Below are positions 1 through 10,090 of a DNA stretch of 64,000 nt, in pieces. The notes under the pieces were generated by a model that worked only from the letters and a program-made list of their open reading frames with translations, had not been told where the DNA came from and made no database searches. The stretch comes from Clostridiales bacterium. GTDB lineage: Bacteria > Bacillota > Clostridia > Lachnospirales > Lachnospiraceae. The position numbers were made by a program, and so were the translations under genes. The first letter of the stretch is position 1; each line of letters opens with the position of its first letter. Location: the NCBI GenBank assembly GCA_012520645.1, contig JAAYNV010000040.1:1-64000 (forward strand), written 5' to 3'.

Positions 1-753
1 TACAGAGATTAGTTTTACTATGCTTGCAAACACAGAACTTTTGTAAATGGTCACAAGTGTACTTATCGCAAGCAGTGGAATGAGGACAAAATCAATGCAG
101 CGGTGGAAGAGGTAATCCGTAAACTTGTGAATAATGAAAAATTCAAGGCGGAGATTCAAAAGCATATTGGTAACAGCATTGACACGGAAGAATTGGACAG
201 AGAGCATGCAGGCTTAAAAGACAGATTAAAGCAGGTAACCGGTGCAAAGAATAAGCTTGCAAATCAGATGGATAATTTATCTGTATCTGATAAACACTAC
301 GATAAGAAATACGAAGATATGCAGGTTAGACTGGACAAGTTTTATGATGAGATAGAGGAAATTGAAACTTCCATTGAAGCTGTAGAGACAAGACTGTATA
401 ATATTAAGCAGGAAAAGATATCCGGTGAAAATGTGTATCAGTTCTTATTATTCTTTGATAAGCTCTATGACAGATTTACGGATATGGAGAAGAAGATATT
501 TATGAAGAGTTTCCTCGAGGAAGTAAATATCTATGAGGCAGAACAAGAGGACGGTAGGATTTTAAGAAGCCTCAAGTTCCGTTTTCCAGTATTTTTCAAT
601 GGGAAAGAGATATACGAATTGGATTGGGACAATGAAAGTACAGTTGAAACTGTCTGTCTTTTGAGCAACCGAAATGCAAATCCGGATACCCGTGTAAAAC
701 GCAGCGTAGACACAGAAGAACTACAGAAAGTTAAGAACGGAGAAAAAATTTAA
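1..753 (+). pseudogene. C-terminal part of large serine recombinase, in-frame TAG at 10-12
   Basis: Frame 1 reads YRD*FYYACKHRTFVNGHKCTYRKQWNEDKINAAVEEVIRKL..., zinc-ribbon plus coiled-coil typical of large serine recombinases; the rest lies outside the window. Confidence 0.7.
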
Positions 754-892
754 TACACTGAGCTTATAGAAGAAAACTGTTAGTGTCTCAAAGCATTAGC
801 AGTTCTTTTCTTTTGCATAAAATGTTATAATAAACATGACATACAGTTGACGCGTTTTGGGTGATATTATAAAACAGGAAGTGAGAAATATC

Positions 893-1807
893 ATGAAGAT
901 AGACAGGCTTATCGGAATTTTATCTGTGTTATTGCAGGAGGAAAAGGTTACGGCACCTTATCTTGCAGAAAAGTTTGAGGTGTCCAGAAGAACCATCAAT
1001 AGAGACATAGAGGATTTGTGTAAAGCTGGTATTCCTATTAGTACTGTGCAAGGTGTCGGTGGTGGTATTCGTATTATGGATGGATATCGGATGGACAGAA
1101 CGATTCTGACATCCAAAGATATGCAGATGATAATGGCAGGGTTACGTAGTCTGGATAGCGTAAGCGGCAGCCACTACTACGGTCAGCTTATGGAGAAAAT
1201 TAAGGCTGGCTCATCTGAATATGTAAGCGGAAGTGAATCCATACTGATTGACTTATCATCCTGGTATAAGGAGTCTTTATCCTGGAAAATTGAAATCATT
1301 CAAATGGCAATCGAGGAGAGAAAAGTAATAAGCTTCGATTATTATGCACCAAGTGGAGATAGTGCAAGAGAGGTTGAACCATACTTTTTGATTTTCAAAT
1401 GGGCCAGCTGGTATGTCTGGGGTTGGTGCAGACTGAGAGAAGATTTTCGCATGTTCAAGCTGAATCGTATGGACAGGCTTATGCAGACACAGATGGATGT
1501 GACAAAACGTGAAGTGCCGATGCCTGATCTGTCCACAGAGAAGATATTTCCGGGAGATATAAACGTTAAGGCTGTCTTTGATGCCTCAATGAAATGGCAT
1601 CTGATTGAGGAATTTGGACCAGAGTCTTTTCGGGTGCAGGATGATGGGACATTATTGTTTGAACATGAGTATACTGATGAAGATGGTCTGATCGCATGGA
1701 TGCTGTCGTGCAGAGATAAGGTCACGGTTCTTGAACCGGAGTCTGTTAGAGAGAAACTTCTCCATATCACTTCCGAAATTGCTAAGAGGTATGTAATATC
1801 GAAATAG
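893..1807 (+). CDS. HTH/WYL-domain transcriptional regulator (YafY-like)
   Basis: MKIDRLIGILSVLLQEEKVTAPYLAEKFEVSRRTINRDIEDL, then WYL-like region; ATG at 893 preferred over 857. Confidence 0.85.
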   Translation: MKIDRLIGILSVLLQEEKVTAPYLAEKFEVSRRTINRDIEDLCKAGIPISTVQGVGGGIRIMDGYRMDRTILTSKDMQMIMAGLRSLDSVSGSHYYGQLMEKIKAGSSEYVSGSESILIDLSSWYKESLSWKIEIIQMAIEERKVISFDYYAPSGDSAREVEPYFLIFKWASWYVWGWCRLREDFRMFKLNRMDRLMQTQMDVTKREVPMPDLSTEKIFPGDINVKAVFDASMKWHLIEEFGPESFRVQDDGTLLFEHEYTDEDGLIAWMLSCRDKVTVLEPESVREKLLHITSEIAKRYVISK

Positions 1808-1819
1808 GGGAGGAAAAAA

Positions 1820-2443
1820 ATGGCAACAGTGTATGTTTATGTGATGGAAACTTTGGCAGATTGGGAAATTGGAAATGTTATGGCGGAATTGCATTCCAAA
1901 CGATTCTTCAGGAAAGACGCGCCGGAAATCGAAGTAAAAACAGTTGGCAGAACGAAAGAAGCCATACACTCTATGGGTGGACTTACAATCTTGCCTGATT
2001 GTACAATCAATGAGATGATTATTAAAAAGTCCAATATGTTGATTTTGCCAGGTTCAGATACATGGAGTGATTCTAAACATGTAACAATTCTTGAAAAGGC
2101 TGAAGAATTTCTGAAGGCAGGAGCCGGAGTTGCTGCAATATGCGGAGCTACGGTGGCACTTGCAGGAAGGGGATTGCTTGATGAAAGACCACATACGAGT
2201 AATGGAGTTGGATTTCTTGATATGATGTGCCCTGATTATAAGGGACAGATATTTTATATGGATGAGCCATCTGTTGAAAATGACAATCTTATTACGGCAG
2301 GAAGCACCAGCGGATTACTTATGGCAAAGCAAATTCTGAACTATCTGCATGTATTTAGTGCTGAAACACTTGAAGCGTGGTATGAATATTTTAGTACTGG
2401 AAAGGCAGAACACTTTTTCAAACTTATGCAGACGATACAGTAA
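1820..2443 (+). CDS. DJ-1/PfpI family protein
   Basis: AAICGATVALAGRGLLD nucleophile-elbow-like motif; RBS-like aggggaggaaa upstream. Confidence 0.8.
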   Translation: MATVYVYVMETLADWEIGNVMAELHSKRFFRKDAPEIEVKTVGRTKEAIHSMGGLTILPDCTINEMIIKKSNMLILPGSDTWSDSKHVTILEKAEEFLKAGAGVAAICGATVALAGRGLLDERPHTSNGVGFLDMMCPDYKGQIFYMDEPSVENDNLITAGSTSGLLMAKQILNYLHVFSAETLEAWYEYFSTGKAEHFFKLMQTIQ

Positions 2444-2469
2444 GAGTAATTGATTTATTTGCAAATTAG

Positions 2470-2643
2470 GGAATCACATGCCAAGAATTGTTTACCAATA
2501 CCTATTATCCATGGGGTGGCGGCAGCAGCCAATATGTAAATGTAAAGGACCTTGTATGTCCGGATGGGTGTGTGATGTTCAGACTGAAAGCCACGCTTCT
2601 TGGAAATAAGAATTTCCATAAGGGCGGATTTAGGAGGGAGTAG
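2470..2643 (+). pseudogene. Gene remnant without a convincing start codon
   Basis: Open frame GITCQELFTNTYYPWGGGSSQYVNVKDLVCPDGCVMFRLKATLLGNKNFHKGGFRRE* looks protein-like but follows a TAG at 2467. Confidence 0.4.
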
Positions 2644-2648
2644 TAGAT

Positions 2649-3275
2649 ATGGCATTCGATTTTAAGAAGGAATACAAAGAGTATTATATGCCAAAGAACA
2701 AGCCGGAGATTGTGAATATTCCAAAGGCGAATTATATTGCTGTTCGAGGTAAGGGGAATCCAAATGAAGAAGGGGGGGCATACCAGCAGGCAGTAGACGT
2801 GCTCTATGCAGTGGCATATACATTGAAAATGAGTTATAAAACAGATTATAAGATTGAAGGTTTCTTTGAGTATGTGGTGCCGCCGCTGGAAGGCTTCTGG
2901 TGGCAGAATCATGCGGCAGGTGTGGATTACAGCAATAAGGACTCATTCCATTGGATTTCTGTAATCAGACTTCCTGATTTTGTCACGAAGGCAGATTTTG
3001 ATTGGGCAGTGAAAACAGCTTCGAAAAAGAAGAAAATGGATTGTTCCAGTGCGGAGTTTTTTACAGTGGAAGAAGGGCTTTGTGTTCAGATCATGCATAT
3101 AGGACCGTTTGACGATGAGCCTGCGACTGTGGCTGTTATGAATGCATACCTTGCAGAAAATAATTATGAAAATGATCTGAGTGACAGAAGACTTCATCAT
3201 GAGATTTATATGTCTGATGTCAGGAAGACTGCACCGGAGAAATGGAAAACTGTGATCAGACATCCTATTAAATAG
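2649..3275 (+). CDS. GyrI-like small-molecule-binding domain protein
   Basis: MAFDFKKEYKEYYMPKNKPEIVNIPKANYIAVRGKGNPNEE... Confidence 0.8.
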   Translation: MAFDFKKEYKEYYMPKNKPEIVNIPKANYIAVRGKGNPNEEGGAYQQAVDVLYAVAYTLKMSYKTDYKIEGFFEYVVPPLEGFWWQNHAAGVDYSNKDSFHWISVIRLPDFVTKADFDWAVKTASKKKKMDCSSAEFFTVEEGLCVQIMHIGPFDDEPATVAVMNAYLAENNYENDLSDRRLHHEIYMSDVRKTAPEKWKTVIRHPIK

Positions 3276-3318
3276 AATAATGAACAGTCTTTTGATTATA
3301 AAAGAGGTGTATATATAG

Positions 3319-3471
3319 ATGGATATTAGAATACTTCGATATTTTTTGACCGTGGCGAAAGAACAGAACTTTACAAAAGCCGCAGAACAATTAAATATTA
3401 CACAGCCAACACTTTCAAGGCAACTTGCTGCATTGGAGGAGGAACTTGAAACAGCTCTTAATGCTGGATGA
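3319..3471 (+). pseudogene. Truncated LysR-family regulator (HTH only)
   Basis: MDIRILRYFLTVAKEQNFTKAAEQLNITQPTLSRQLAALEEELETALNAG*; effector domain missing. Confidence 0.8.
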
Positions 3472-3483
3472 ACTAAATGTTAA

Positions 3484-4068
3484 AGAAGAACTGATATTGA
3501 TCTTAAGACCAGGAGTATTATAACGGTGGTGGCACTAATGGCTTCCGGGATAACGGATTCATCCTTAATATATCATTTACAGAATGCAAAAGAACATGGT
3601 GTGACACAAAAGGAAATTGCAGCAATTATTACACATGTGGCATTCTATGCAGGCTGGCCAAAGGGCTGGGCCGTTTTTAATCTGGCAAAGGAAGTCTGAC
3701 AGCCAAATGATGCATTTGCAAAATATTTCGTTGGACAAAGCTACCTTGCTCCTATATCCACAGAGCAGGTTGGCATTTTCAACGTGACATTTGAACCCGG
3801 ATGTAGGAATAACTGGCATATTCATCATGCAAAAAGCGGTGGCGGACAGATTCTAGTATGCGTAGCCGGACATGGATTTTATCAGGAAGAAGGCAAGGAA
3901 GCGGTAGAACTGAAACCGGGTGACTGCATTAATATTCCTGCAGAAGTAAAGCACTGGCATGGAGCGGCTCCGGATGAGTGGTTTTCGCATCTGGCAATTG
4001 AGGTGCCGGGAGTAGACTGCTTTAATGAGTGGTGTGAGGCAGTATCGGAGAAAGAGTACACACAATGA
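3484..4068 (+). pseudogene. Carboxymuconolactone decarboxylase-cupin fusion interrupted by in-frame TGA (3697-3699)
   Basis: DLKTRSIITVVALMASGITDSSLIYHLQNAKEHGVTQKEIAAIITHVAFYAGWPKGWAVFNLAKEV*QPNDAFAKYFVGQSYLAPISTEQVGIFNVTFEPGCRNNWHIHHAKSGGGQ in one frame. Confidence 0.8.
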
Positions 4069-4138
4069 TGATAATTGCAGGGAAAATCAAGAAATGAAAG
4101 ATGATTCGGCAAGACCTGTTATCCATACTTATCCGTAC

Positions 4139-4225
4139 TTGATTTCGAAAAATCTATCCGAAAAAGCAAAACTATGGTACAATTGCAAGTAGCGATGTAT
4201 GCCATAGTAAAGAGCAGACTTCAAA
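4139..4225 (+). repeat. Repeated promoter/leader, copy 1
   Basis: TTGATTTCGAAAAATCTATCCGAAAAAG...TGGTACAAT...GCCATAGTAAAGAGCAGACTTCAAA; extended -10. Confidence 0.75.
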
Positions 4226-4312
4226 TCAAACCGAAGCCAATCCATGGAGAGTAAATCTTGGAGTTTGTCCTGACAACTAAGCCACTTTAAAGAAAGTTTA
4301 GAGAAATCCATT

Positions 4313-5098
4313 ATGAAGCAGATATTGATTTTATATTTTTCGGGAGTAGGTAATACAAAGTATGTTGCTGAATGTATGTATTCGAGTATAAAGAAGCAGT
4401 GTACTGTTGATATAAAATCTATAGAGGAAATAGATATAAGTTTTGATCTTTCTCAATATAATAAAATTGTTTTAGGAACTTCAACAATACATTCTGAACC
4501 GGCCAAACCTATGAAAGATTTTTTAAAAGCTATTAATAGATTGGAAAAACCAGTTCCGGCTTTTATATATGCGACCTATGGATTATATCCGGAAAATGTT
4601 TTGAGAGTATTCGCTGATTTATGTATTGCTAAGAATATTGTACCTGTATGTTATTCCGGATATAGATGCAGTGCAACGGATGGCATATTGCTTGTTCCAG
4701 CAATAAATTTTTTCGCAAAAAATGAAAAAAACATCAATAAGAAAGTGGAAAGGGATATTAATGAATTTATAAAGGAAGATAAAGCCGATTTCAATAAGCC
4801 TGAATATAAGTGGTATGGACTATTAAATTATCCTAACAAATGGATTGGGCAGCATTTTCATTTTAAAATATATCTTCATAAAAAGTATTGTGCCGGATGT
4901 AATAAATGTGTGGTTCATTGTCCTATGGGAGCAATAAAAAGGGATCATTTGGGGTATCCTGCTATTGATAGACAAAAATGTATAAACTGTTATAGATGTA
5001 TACATAATTGTCCCTATATGGCATTGTCCCTATTTAGAAAAAAGAGACATAAAAAAACTATAAAATATAAAAAACAGCGTTTTCTTGATGAGAGATAA
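4313..5098 (+). CDS. EFR1-type flavodoxin/2x[4Fe-4S] ferredoxin fusion
   Basis: N-terminal flavodoxin-like ILYFSGVGNTKYVAE; C-terminal CAGCNKCVVHCP and CINCYRCIHNCP. Confidence 0.85.
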   Translation: MKQILILYFSGVGNTKYVAECMYSSIKKQCTVDIKSIEEIDISFDLSQYNKIVLGTSTIHSEPAKPMKDFLKAINRLEKPVPAFIYATYGLYPENVLRVFADLCIAKNIVPVCYSGYRCSATDGILLVPAINFFAKNEKNINKKVERDINEFIKEDKADFNKPEYKWYGLLNYPNKWIGQHFHFKIYLHKKYCAGCNKCVVHCPMGAIKRDHLGYPAIDRQKCINCYRCIHNCPYMALSLFRKKRHKKTIKYKKQRFLDER

Positions 5099-5101
5099 GA
5101 T

Positions 5102-5154
5102 AAACCGCCAGGCAGGTGTACAGGATGATATCCAATACATTTGTCTGGCGGTTT
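5102..5154 (+). terminator. Hairpin, possible terminator
   Basis: AAACCGCCAGGCA...TGTCTGGCGGTTT immediately after the EFR1 gene; no strong U-tract. Confidence 0.5.
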
Positions 5155-5167
5155 CGACATTTTCATG

Positions 5168-5253
5168 TTTGATTTCGAAAATCTATTCGAAAAAACGAAA
5201 TTATGATACAATGACAAATAGTGATGTGTGCCATAGCAAAGAGCAGACTTCAA
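5168..5253 (+). repeat. Repeated promoter/leader, copy 2
   Basis: TTGATTTCGAAAATCTATTCGAAAAAAC...TGATACAAT...GCCATAGCAAAGAGCAGACTTCAAA. Confidence 0.75.
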
Positions 5254-5347
5254 AGTAATAAGATTTTGGGCGCACTTCAATAAAATGAATTGGTTATAGA
5301 GCTGAATGAGCAACGCGGGAGCATGGCAGTGAAAGGGAATTGAGGGT

Positions 5348-6268
5348 ATGATTGAAGTATTGAAGAAACAGATTAATGAATATTTTGTAGGAAAGGAAAA
5401 GGTGGTGGAGGACGTTCTGGTCTGTCTTCTGGCAGGCGGACATGTCCTTTTGGAAGATGTTCCGGGAGTAGGGAAGACGACACTGGTTCGTACGCTTTCC
5501 AAAGCAATTGACTGTAGCTTTGGCAGAATCCAGTTCACACCGGATACATTGCCGGGGGATGTTGTCGGTCTCTCTGTCTTTAATATGAAGACAGGTGAAT
5601 TTGAGTACAAGGAAGGGGCAATCATGCATCAGATGATTCTGGCGGATGAGATCAACAGAACATCCCCAAAGACACAGGCCTGTCTTCTGGAAGCCATGGC
5701 GGAAGGGCAGGTAACGGTGGATGGAAAGCTGTATAAACTACCGGATCCGTTCATGGTAATTGCAACACAGAACCCTGTAGAGTTTCTGGGTACCTATCCA
5801 CTGTTGGAAGCACAAATGGACCGGTTTATGATGAGGCTTACCATAGGTTATCCGGATGCCGCCGAAGAGATACATCTGGCAAAGAACTTTGTAGAAGGTA
5901 AAACAAGCGATTCTGTGGATACCGTATGCAGCGCCCGGGATATCATTGAATTAAAGAACAAGGTAAAAGAGGTATATGTGAGTGATGCGATCCTCTCTTA
6001 CATTCAGGAAATCATAAGCCTCACCCGTGAGGAGAGCAGATTTGTAATGGGCGCCAGTCCAAGGGCAATGCTTTTTCTGATATCTGCTGCAAGAGCTAAG
6101 GCGTATCTGGAGGGACGCGATTTCGTGAAACCGGATGACGTAAAGGCGGTAGCAATCAATATCCTTCATCACAGAATTACACTTACTGCAGAAGCAAAGA
6201 TTTGTAAGGAAGATATCGACAGCATTTTGAAGAGTATTGTAGTAAAGGCAAAGATTCCTATGGAGTAA
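5348..6268 (+). CDS. MoxR-family AAA+ ATPase
   Basis: GHVLLEDVPGVGKTTLVRTL Walker A; LADEINRTSPKTQACLLEAMAE. Confidence 0.92.
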   Translation: MIEVLKKQINEYFVGKEKVVEDVLVCLLAGGHVLLEDVPGVGKTTLVRTLSKAIDCSFGRIQFTPDTLPGDVVGLSVFNMKTGEFEYKEGAIMHQMILADEINRTSPKTQACLLEAMAEGQVTVDGKLYKLPDPFMVIATQNPVEFLGTYPLLEAQMDRFMMRLTIGYPDAAEEIHLAKNFVEGKTSDSVDTVCSARDIIELKNKVKEVYVSDAILSYIQEIISLTREESRFVMGASPRAMLFLISAARAKAYLEGRDFVKPDDVKAVAINILHHRITLTAEAKICKEDIDSILKSIVVKAKIPME

Positions 6269-6274
6269 TAATGT

Positions 6275-7438
6275 ATGAACAAAAATCTGATTATATTGGT
6301 CGTATTGTGGATCCTTTCTCTTGTCGGAATTTCGTTTTACGGTGGAGCGGTCAGCTACGGATTTTTTATCGTAATTACACTGATACCGGTGATTTCACTC
6401 ATATACATGCTCTTTGTATTTTTGAAGTTTACAATTTACCAGAAAATTGATATCAGAAATCTGATCAGTAATCAGACAGCACCTTTTTATTTTACGCTTC
6501 AGGATGAAAGTATGATTGCATTTTCAGGCGTTCGTGTCATTTTTTATTCCACCTTTTCCACCATAAACGGGCTGAATGACGGAATAGAATATGAACTTCA
6601 TCCACATAAGGGCATTCAGAAAAAGACGCAGATCGTATGCAAATACCGCGGAGAATACGAGGTAGGAATAAAGCAGGTAGTGATAAGAGACTTTTTCCGT
6701 CTGTTTTCAATCTGTTACAGAAACCGCGAACCGCTCCGTGTCATTGTAAAACCAAATCTTGTATATATCAGTGATCTGAGAAGTGCAGAGATTGCACTTA
6801 GTGCAGCCAGGGATTCCGGCGCGAACCGGACGGAGCCTGACGTTCTTGTAAGAGAATATGTTCCTGGGGATGACAGACGGCTCATTCACTGGAAATCCAC
6901 AGCGGCAACCCATAAACTGATGGTAAGAGAACGAATCGGAGAAGAACAACAGGGAATCGGTATCATCATGGATTCGCAGCGTTTTAGTGTCAAGATGGAA
7001 GATTACCTTCCGGTGGAAAATAAGATTCTCGAAACAGTGCTTGCCCTTACGCTTTTCTTTACAGGTAAAAATGTTCCTGTCACTGCCTATTACATGAATA
7101 GGGAAATGACAGAAACCGTCATTGAGGGAACCGCCAGATTCGATGACTTTTACGAGGAAATGGCAAAGTTTTCCTTTCGAAAGGAAAATGAGCACAGGGA
7201 AATGTTTGCCCGGATTTTGCAAAATGGCAGGATTTTTAGCAGGAAGATGGTATTTATGGTTCTTCATAAATGGAGCAGCCCTGCGGCAACCATGGCAGAG
7301 GAACTTAGCAGAAATCATATTCCTGTTGTTGCCTACATCATTTCAGACGAGAGTACAGATCGTGCGGCTCTTGAGCAGATATCCAGAACGACAGTAGTTA
7401 CCGTACCGACCGATGCAGATTTAAAAGAGGTGTTGTGA
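6275..7438 (+). CDS. DUF58 protein
   Basis: VREYVPGDDRRLIHWKSTAATHKLMVRE; follows MoxR. Confidence 0.9.
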   Translation: MNKNLIILVVLWILSLVGISFYGGAVSYGFFIVITLIPVISLIYMLFVFLKFTIYQKIDIRNLISNQTAPFYFTLQDESMIAFSGVRVIFYSTFSTINGLNDGIEYELHPHKGIQKKTQIVCKYRGEYEVGIKQVVIRDFFRLFSICYRNREPLRVIVKPNLVYISDLRSAEIALSAARDSGANRTEPDVLVREYVPGDDRRLIHWKSTAATHKLMVRERIGEEQQGIGIIMDSQRFSVKMEDYLPVENKILETVLALTLFFTGKNVPVTAYYMNREMTETVIEGTARFDDFYEEMAKFSFRKENEHREMFARILQNGRIFSRKMVFMVLHKWSSPAATMAEELSRNHIPVVAYIISDESTDRAALEQISRTTVVTVPTDADLKEVL

Positions 7439-9680
7439 TGATAGAATCGGTATATGATTTTATGTATATTATGCCGCTTTGTCTGATAGCGGCAATCTTT
7501 GGGCATTCCTATATCGGGGTCAGCGAAATCACACCACTGTTCTATGTGATCGTTAGTCTTGCAGGAACAGTCTGTGTCATTTTCCGTCATCTGAAGGTAA
7601 GAGGACGAGTCATTACAGTGGGAATAAGCTGTACGTCGCTTGTGGGGGCGGTTCTTGTGCGTGACGCGCAGGAAAGAAGTGCATTTATCCATAATAATCT
7701 TTGGGTGCTCTGGATGGTATTGATCTGTTTAGGCTGTTTTTTTGCCGGAAAGATGATTACCCATTATACGAAACTGCGGCTGGCATCAGCCTTTGTCGGA
7801 TTAGTGTCACTGATTGTCATCATGACAGCGAGAATTTCGGTAGAGAAAATAGCGGTAATGATGATATTGTTCCTTATTGTTATATCGGTTGTCGAAGAGA
7901 TACAGATCCGCTGGAAAAAGGAAGGATTTATCGATTCCAGAAAGCATCTGGTATTCATTTCTCCATTTCTGATTGCGCTTTTTTGCTTGCCGTTCTGGTA
8001 AAGACACCGGATAAGCCGTATGACTGGAAGTTTGTAAAAGACTTTGCAAACGCGGCAAGAATCAGGCTTGAGCTGCTATATCAGACATTGGTTCCGGATA
8101 AAGGATGGGACAGCAGCAATGCATCGATCGGTTTTTCTGACCGGGGAGATATCATGGGAAATATTACTTCAACACCATATGAAGTGCTTGGTATGACATC
8201 CGACTGTCAGGATAGCGCACGTATCTATTTTGGCGGAAAGACCTTTGATACATTTGATGGAAGAAAGTGGAGCAAAACGGATGAGAGTAAAACAGACTAT
8301 GCCACATTTGATACGCTTGAAACGGTAAGCGCTGTCATGAAGAGTGCTCCGAAGTCCCCTTCGGATTATCTGAGAAAAGTAAAGACAAATGTTTCGTATG
8401 TAGGTGTGAAAACGGCATGTGCCTTTACACCACCTAAAATACTGACCGTTGTGTCAGATGATGTGAATCGTATGACAGGCGGGGATATCGCTTTTTCAAC
8501 AAGAAGGAAAAACGGAGACGCCTATACGATCCAATATTACAGAGTAAATAGAGATAATCCTGATTTTCAGAAAATGCTTCGTGAAGAATATGTATTTGAT
8601 GAAAATATATGGAGAGCAGCGTTAGCCGAGACGGGGCAGTCTGATCTTACGCAGTATTCCTATGAGAATCTGATGGCATATCGTGATGAAGTCAGAAATG
8701 TTTATGGACAGCCTGTGGAACTGTCTCCACGCATGAGAGCGTTCATGGACGACCTGCTTGATGGAGCTGAGACGGATATGGATAAGCTCGAAAGAATCGA
8801 GAAGCTTCTTTGCGGGTATCAGTATAGTAATCAACCGGGAGATATTCCAGATACCGTTACTTCTCCGTCAGAATATCTGGATTACTTTGTTCTGGATAAG
8901 AAGGAGGGCTTTTGCAGTCACTATGCTACTGCATTTGTACTGCTTGCAAGAGCAGAGGGTATTCCGGCAAGGTATATCCAGGGATACAGCGTGTACTCTG
9001 AAAAGACCCATGTTGACGTTACTTCCGACAAAGCACACGCATGGCCGGAAGCCTATATAGAAGGTTATGGCTGGCTGGGCTTTGAACCAACACCAGGGTA
9101 TAAAAGAACAAGCGGCTGGACTGTTATGGAACAGGCTGGTACGGGTAATTACAACGCCGATGCGAATTATATTGAACAATATGACAAGACAGTCGATATA
9201 GTGAAGAGCAGTGGAATCAATCAGGAAGAGCCTGCTCAAAAACGTCCCATCAACTGGAAAAGAATTCTCGTTCCGGTTGGTCTTTGCGTCCTGTTTCTTT
9301 CTTTCTTTTTGATGGCAGACCATGCAAGAAAAAAGCGTAAGTATCAGAAAATGAGCAATCGCGATAAGGTGGTTACACTTTGCCGGAAGAACATGAAAAT
9401 GTTTCATCGTATGGGCTATCAACGGACAGAGGGTGAGACACTTTCGGAATACAGAAACAGAGTCAGGAAAACTGTGCCGGATGAGATATTGTCGTTTATC
9501 GATTATTACGAAAAAGTATCGTATACAGATAAAGAGATATGCGATTCGGAACTGGAAAGTATGGAAAAAATCAGTGCAGAGTGCGACAGCTATGTATGGC
9601 ATGAAATGTGGAAACGCTTTTGTGCGAGACAAAAAGAAGCGAGACAGCAAAGACATGAAAAATCTGCAAGCCACATGTAG
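7435..9680 (+). pseudogene. Membrane transglutaminase-like protein, apparently frameshifted at T6 run 7979-7984
   Basis: N-terminal TM region in frame 1 (7435-8001), remainder in frame 3 (...LAVLVKTPDKPYDWKFVK...GFCSHYATAFVLLARAEGIPARYIQGY...HAWPEAYIEGYGWLGFEPTP). Confidence 0.8.
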
Positions 9681-9714
9681 ACAAAAAATAATTTCAGGTT
9701 TACATATACAATAA

Positions 9715-9950
9715 AATATGATATTGTATCGAAAGCAGGTTCAGGCAGTGGAAAACTGTCTGATTAAAAGGGAAACAGGTGAAAATCCTGTACGAACTCG
9801 TCACTGTAAGCGGGGAGTGCAAGGTCATAAATGTCACTGAGAAATTGGGAAGGCGACCTTGGATGTGGATACGCAAGTCAGGAGACCTGCCTGTGTAATG
9901 GAGTGGGATTCTATTCCACCGGCCACGAGTAACTGGTCGCAAACCGATAT
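9715..9950 (+). promoter_or_regulatory. Cobalamin riboswitch
   Basis: AAAAGGGAAACAGGTGAAAATCCTGTACGAACTCGTCACTGTAAGCGGGGAG; GGAAGGCGACC; B12 box AGTCAGGAGACCTGCCTG at 9876-9893. Confidence 0.93.
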
Positions 9951-10020
9951 ATAATGAAAGGTACATGCCTTTGGCAAGCTGCAGTCCTGCCGGAAGGTTT
10001 ATTTTGTTATACTATCATCG

Positions 10021-10056
10021 CGCCCTTTTACTGATGCCCTCAGGAAGGGCGTTTTT
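10021..10056 (+). terminator. Candidate expression-platform terminator of the cobalamin riboswitch
   Basis: CGCCCTT...AAGGGCG followed by TTTTT. Confidence 0.65.
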
Positions 10057-10090
10057 ATGTGCGATCGCGCACCGATGAAAGGAGAAGAAA

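Noticed and set aside
5014-5625. 203-aa minus-strand ORF sharing sequence with minus ORF 4129-4311
   Set aside because: Similarity comes from the repeated promoter/leader DNA, and the ORF also runs antisense to the MoxR gene; a regulatory repeat explains it better.
7701-7978. N-terminal part of the 659-aa ORF
   Set aside because: Out-of-frame reading of the real N-terminal TM coding region; the biological protein likely starts at 7435 with a frameshift.
8868-9674. 268-aa minus-strand ORF
   Set aside because: Antisense to the transglutaminase domain coding sequence; no domain or RBS.
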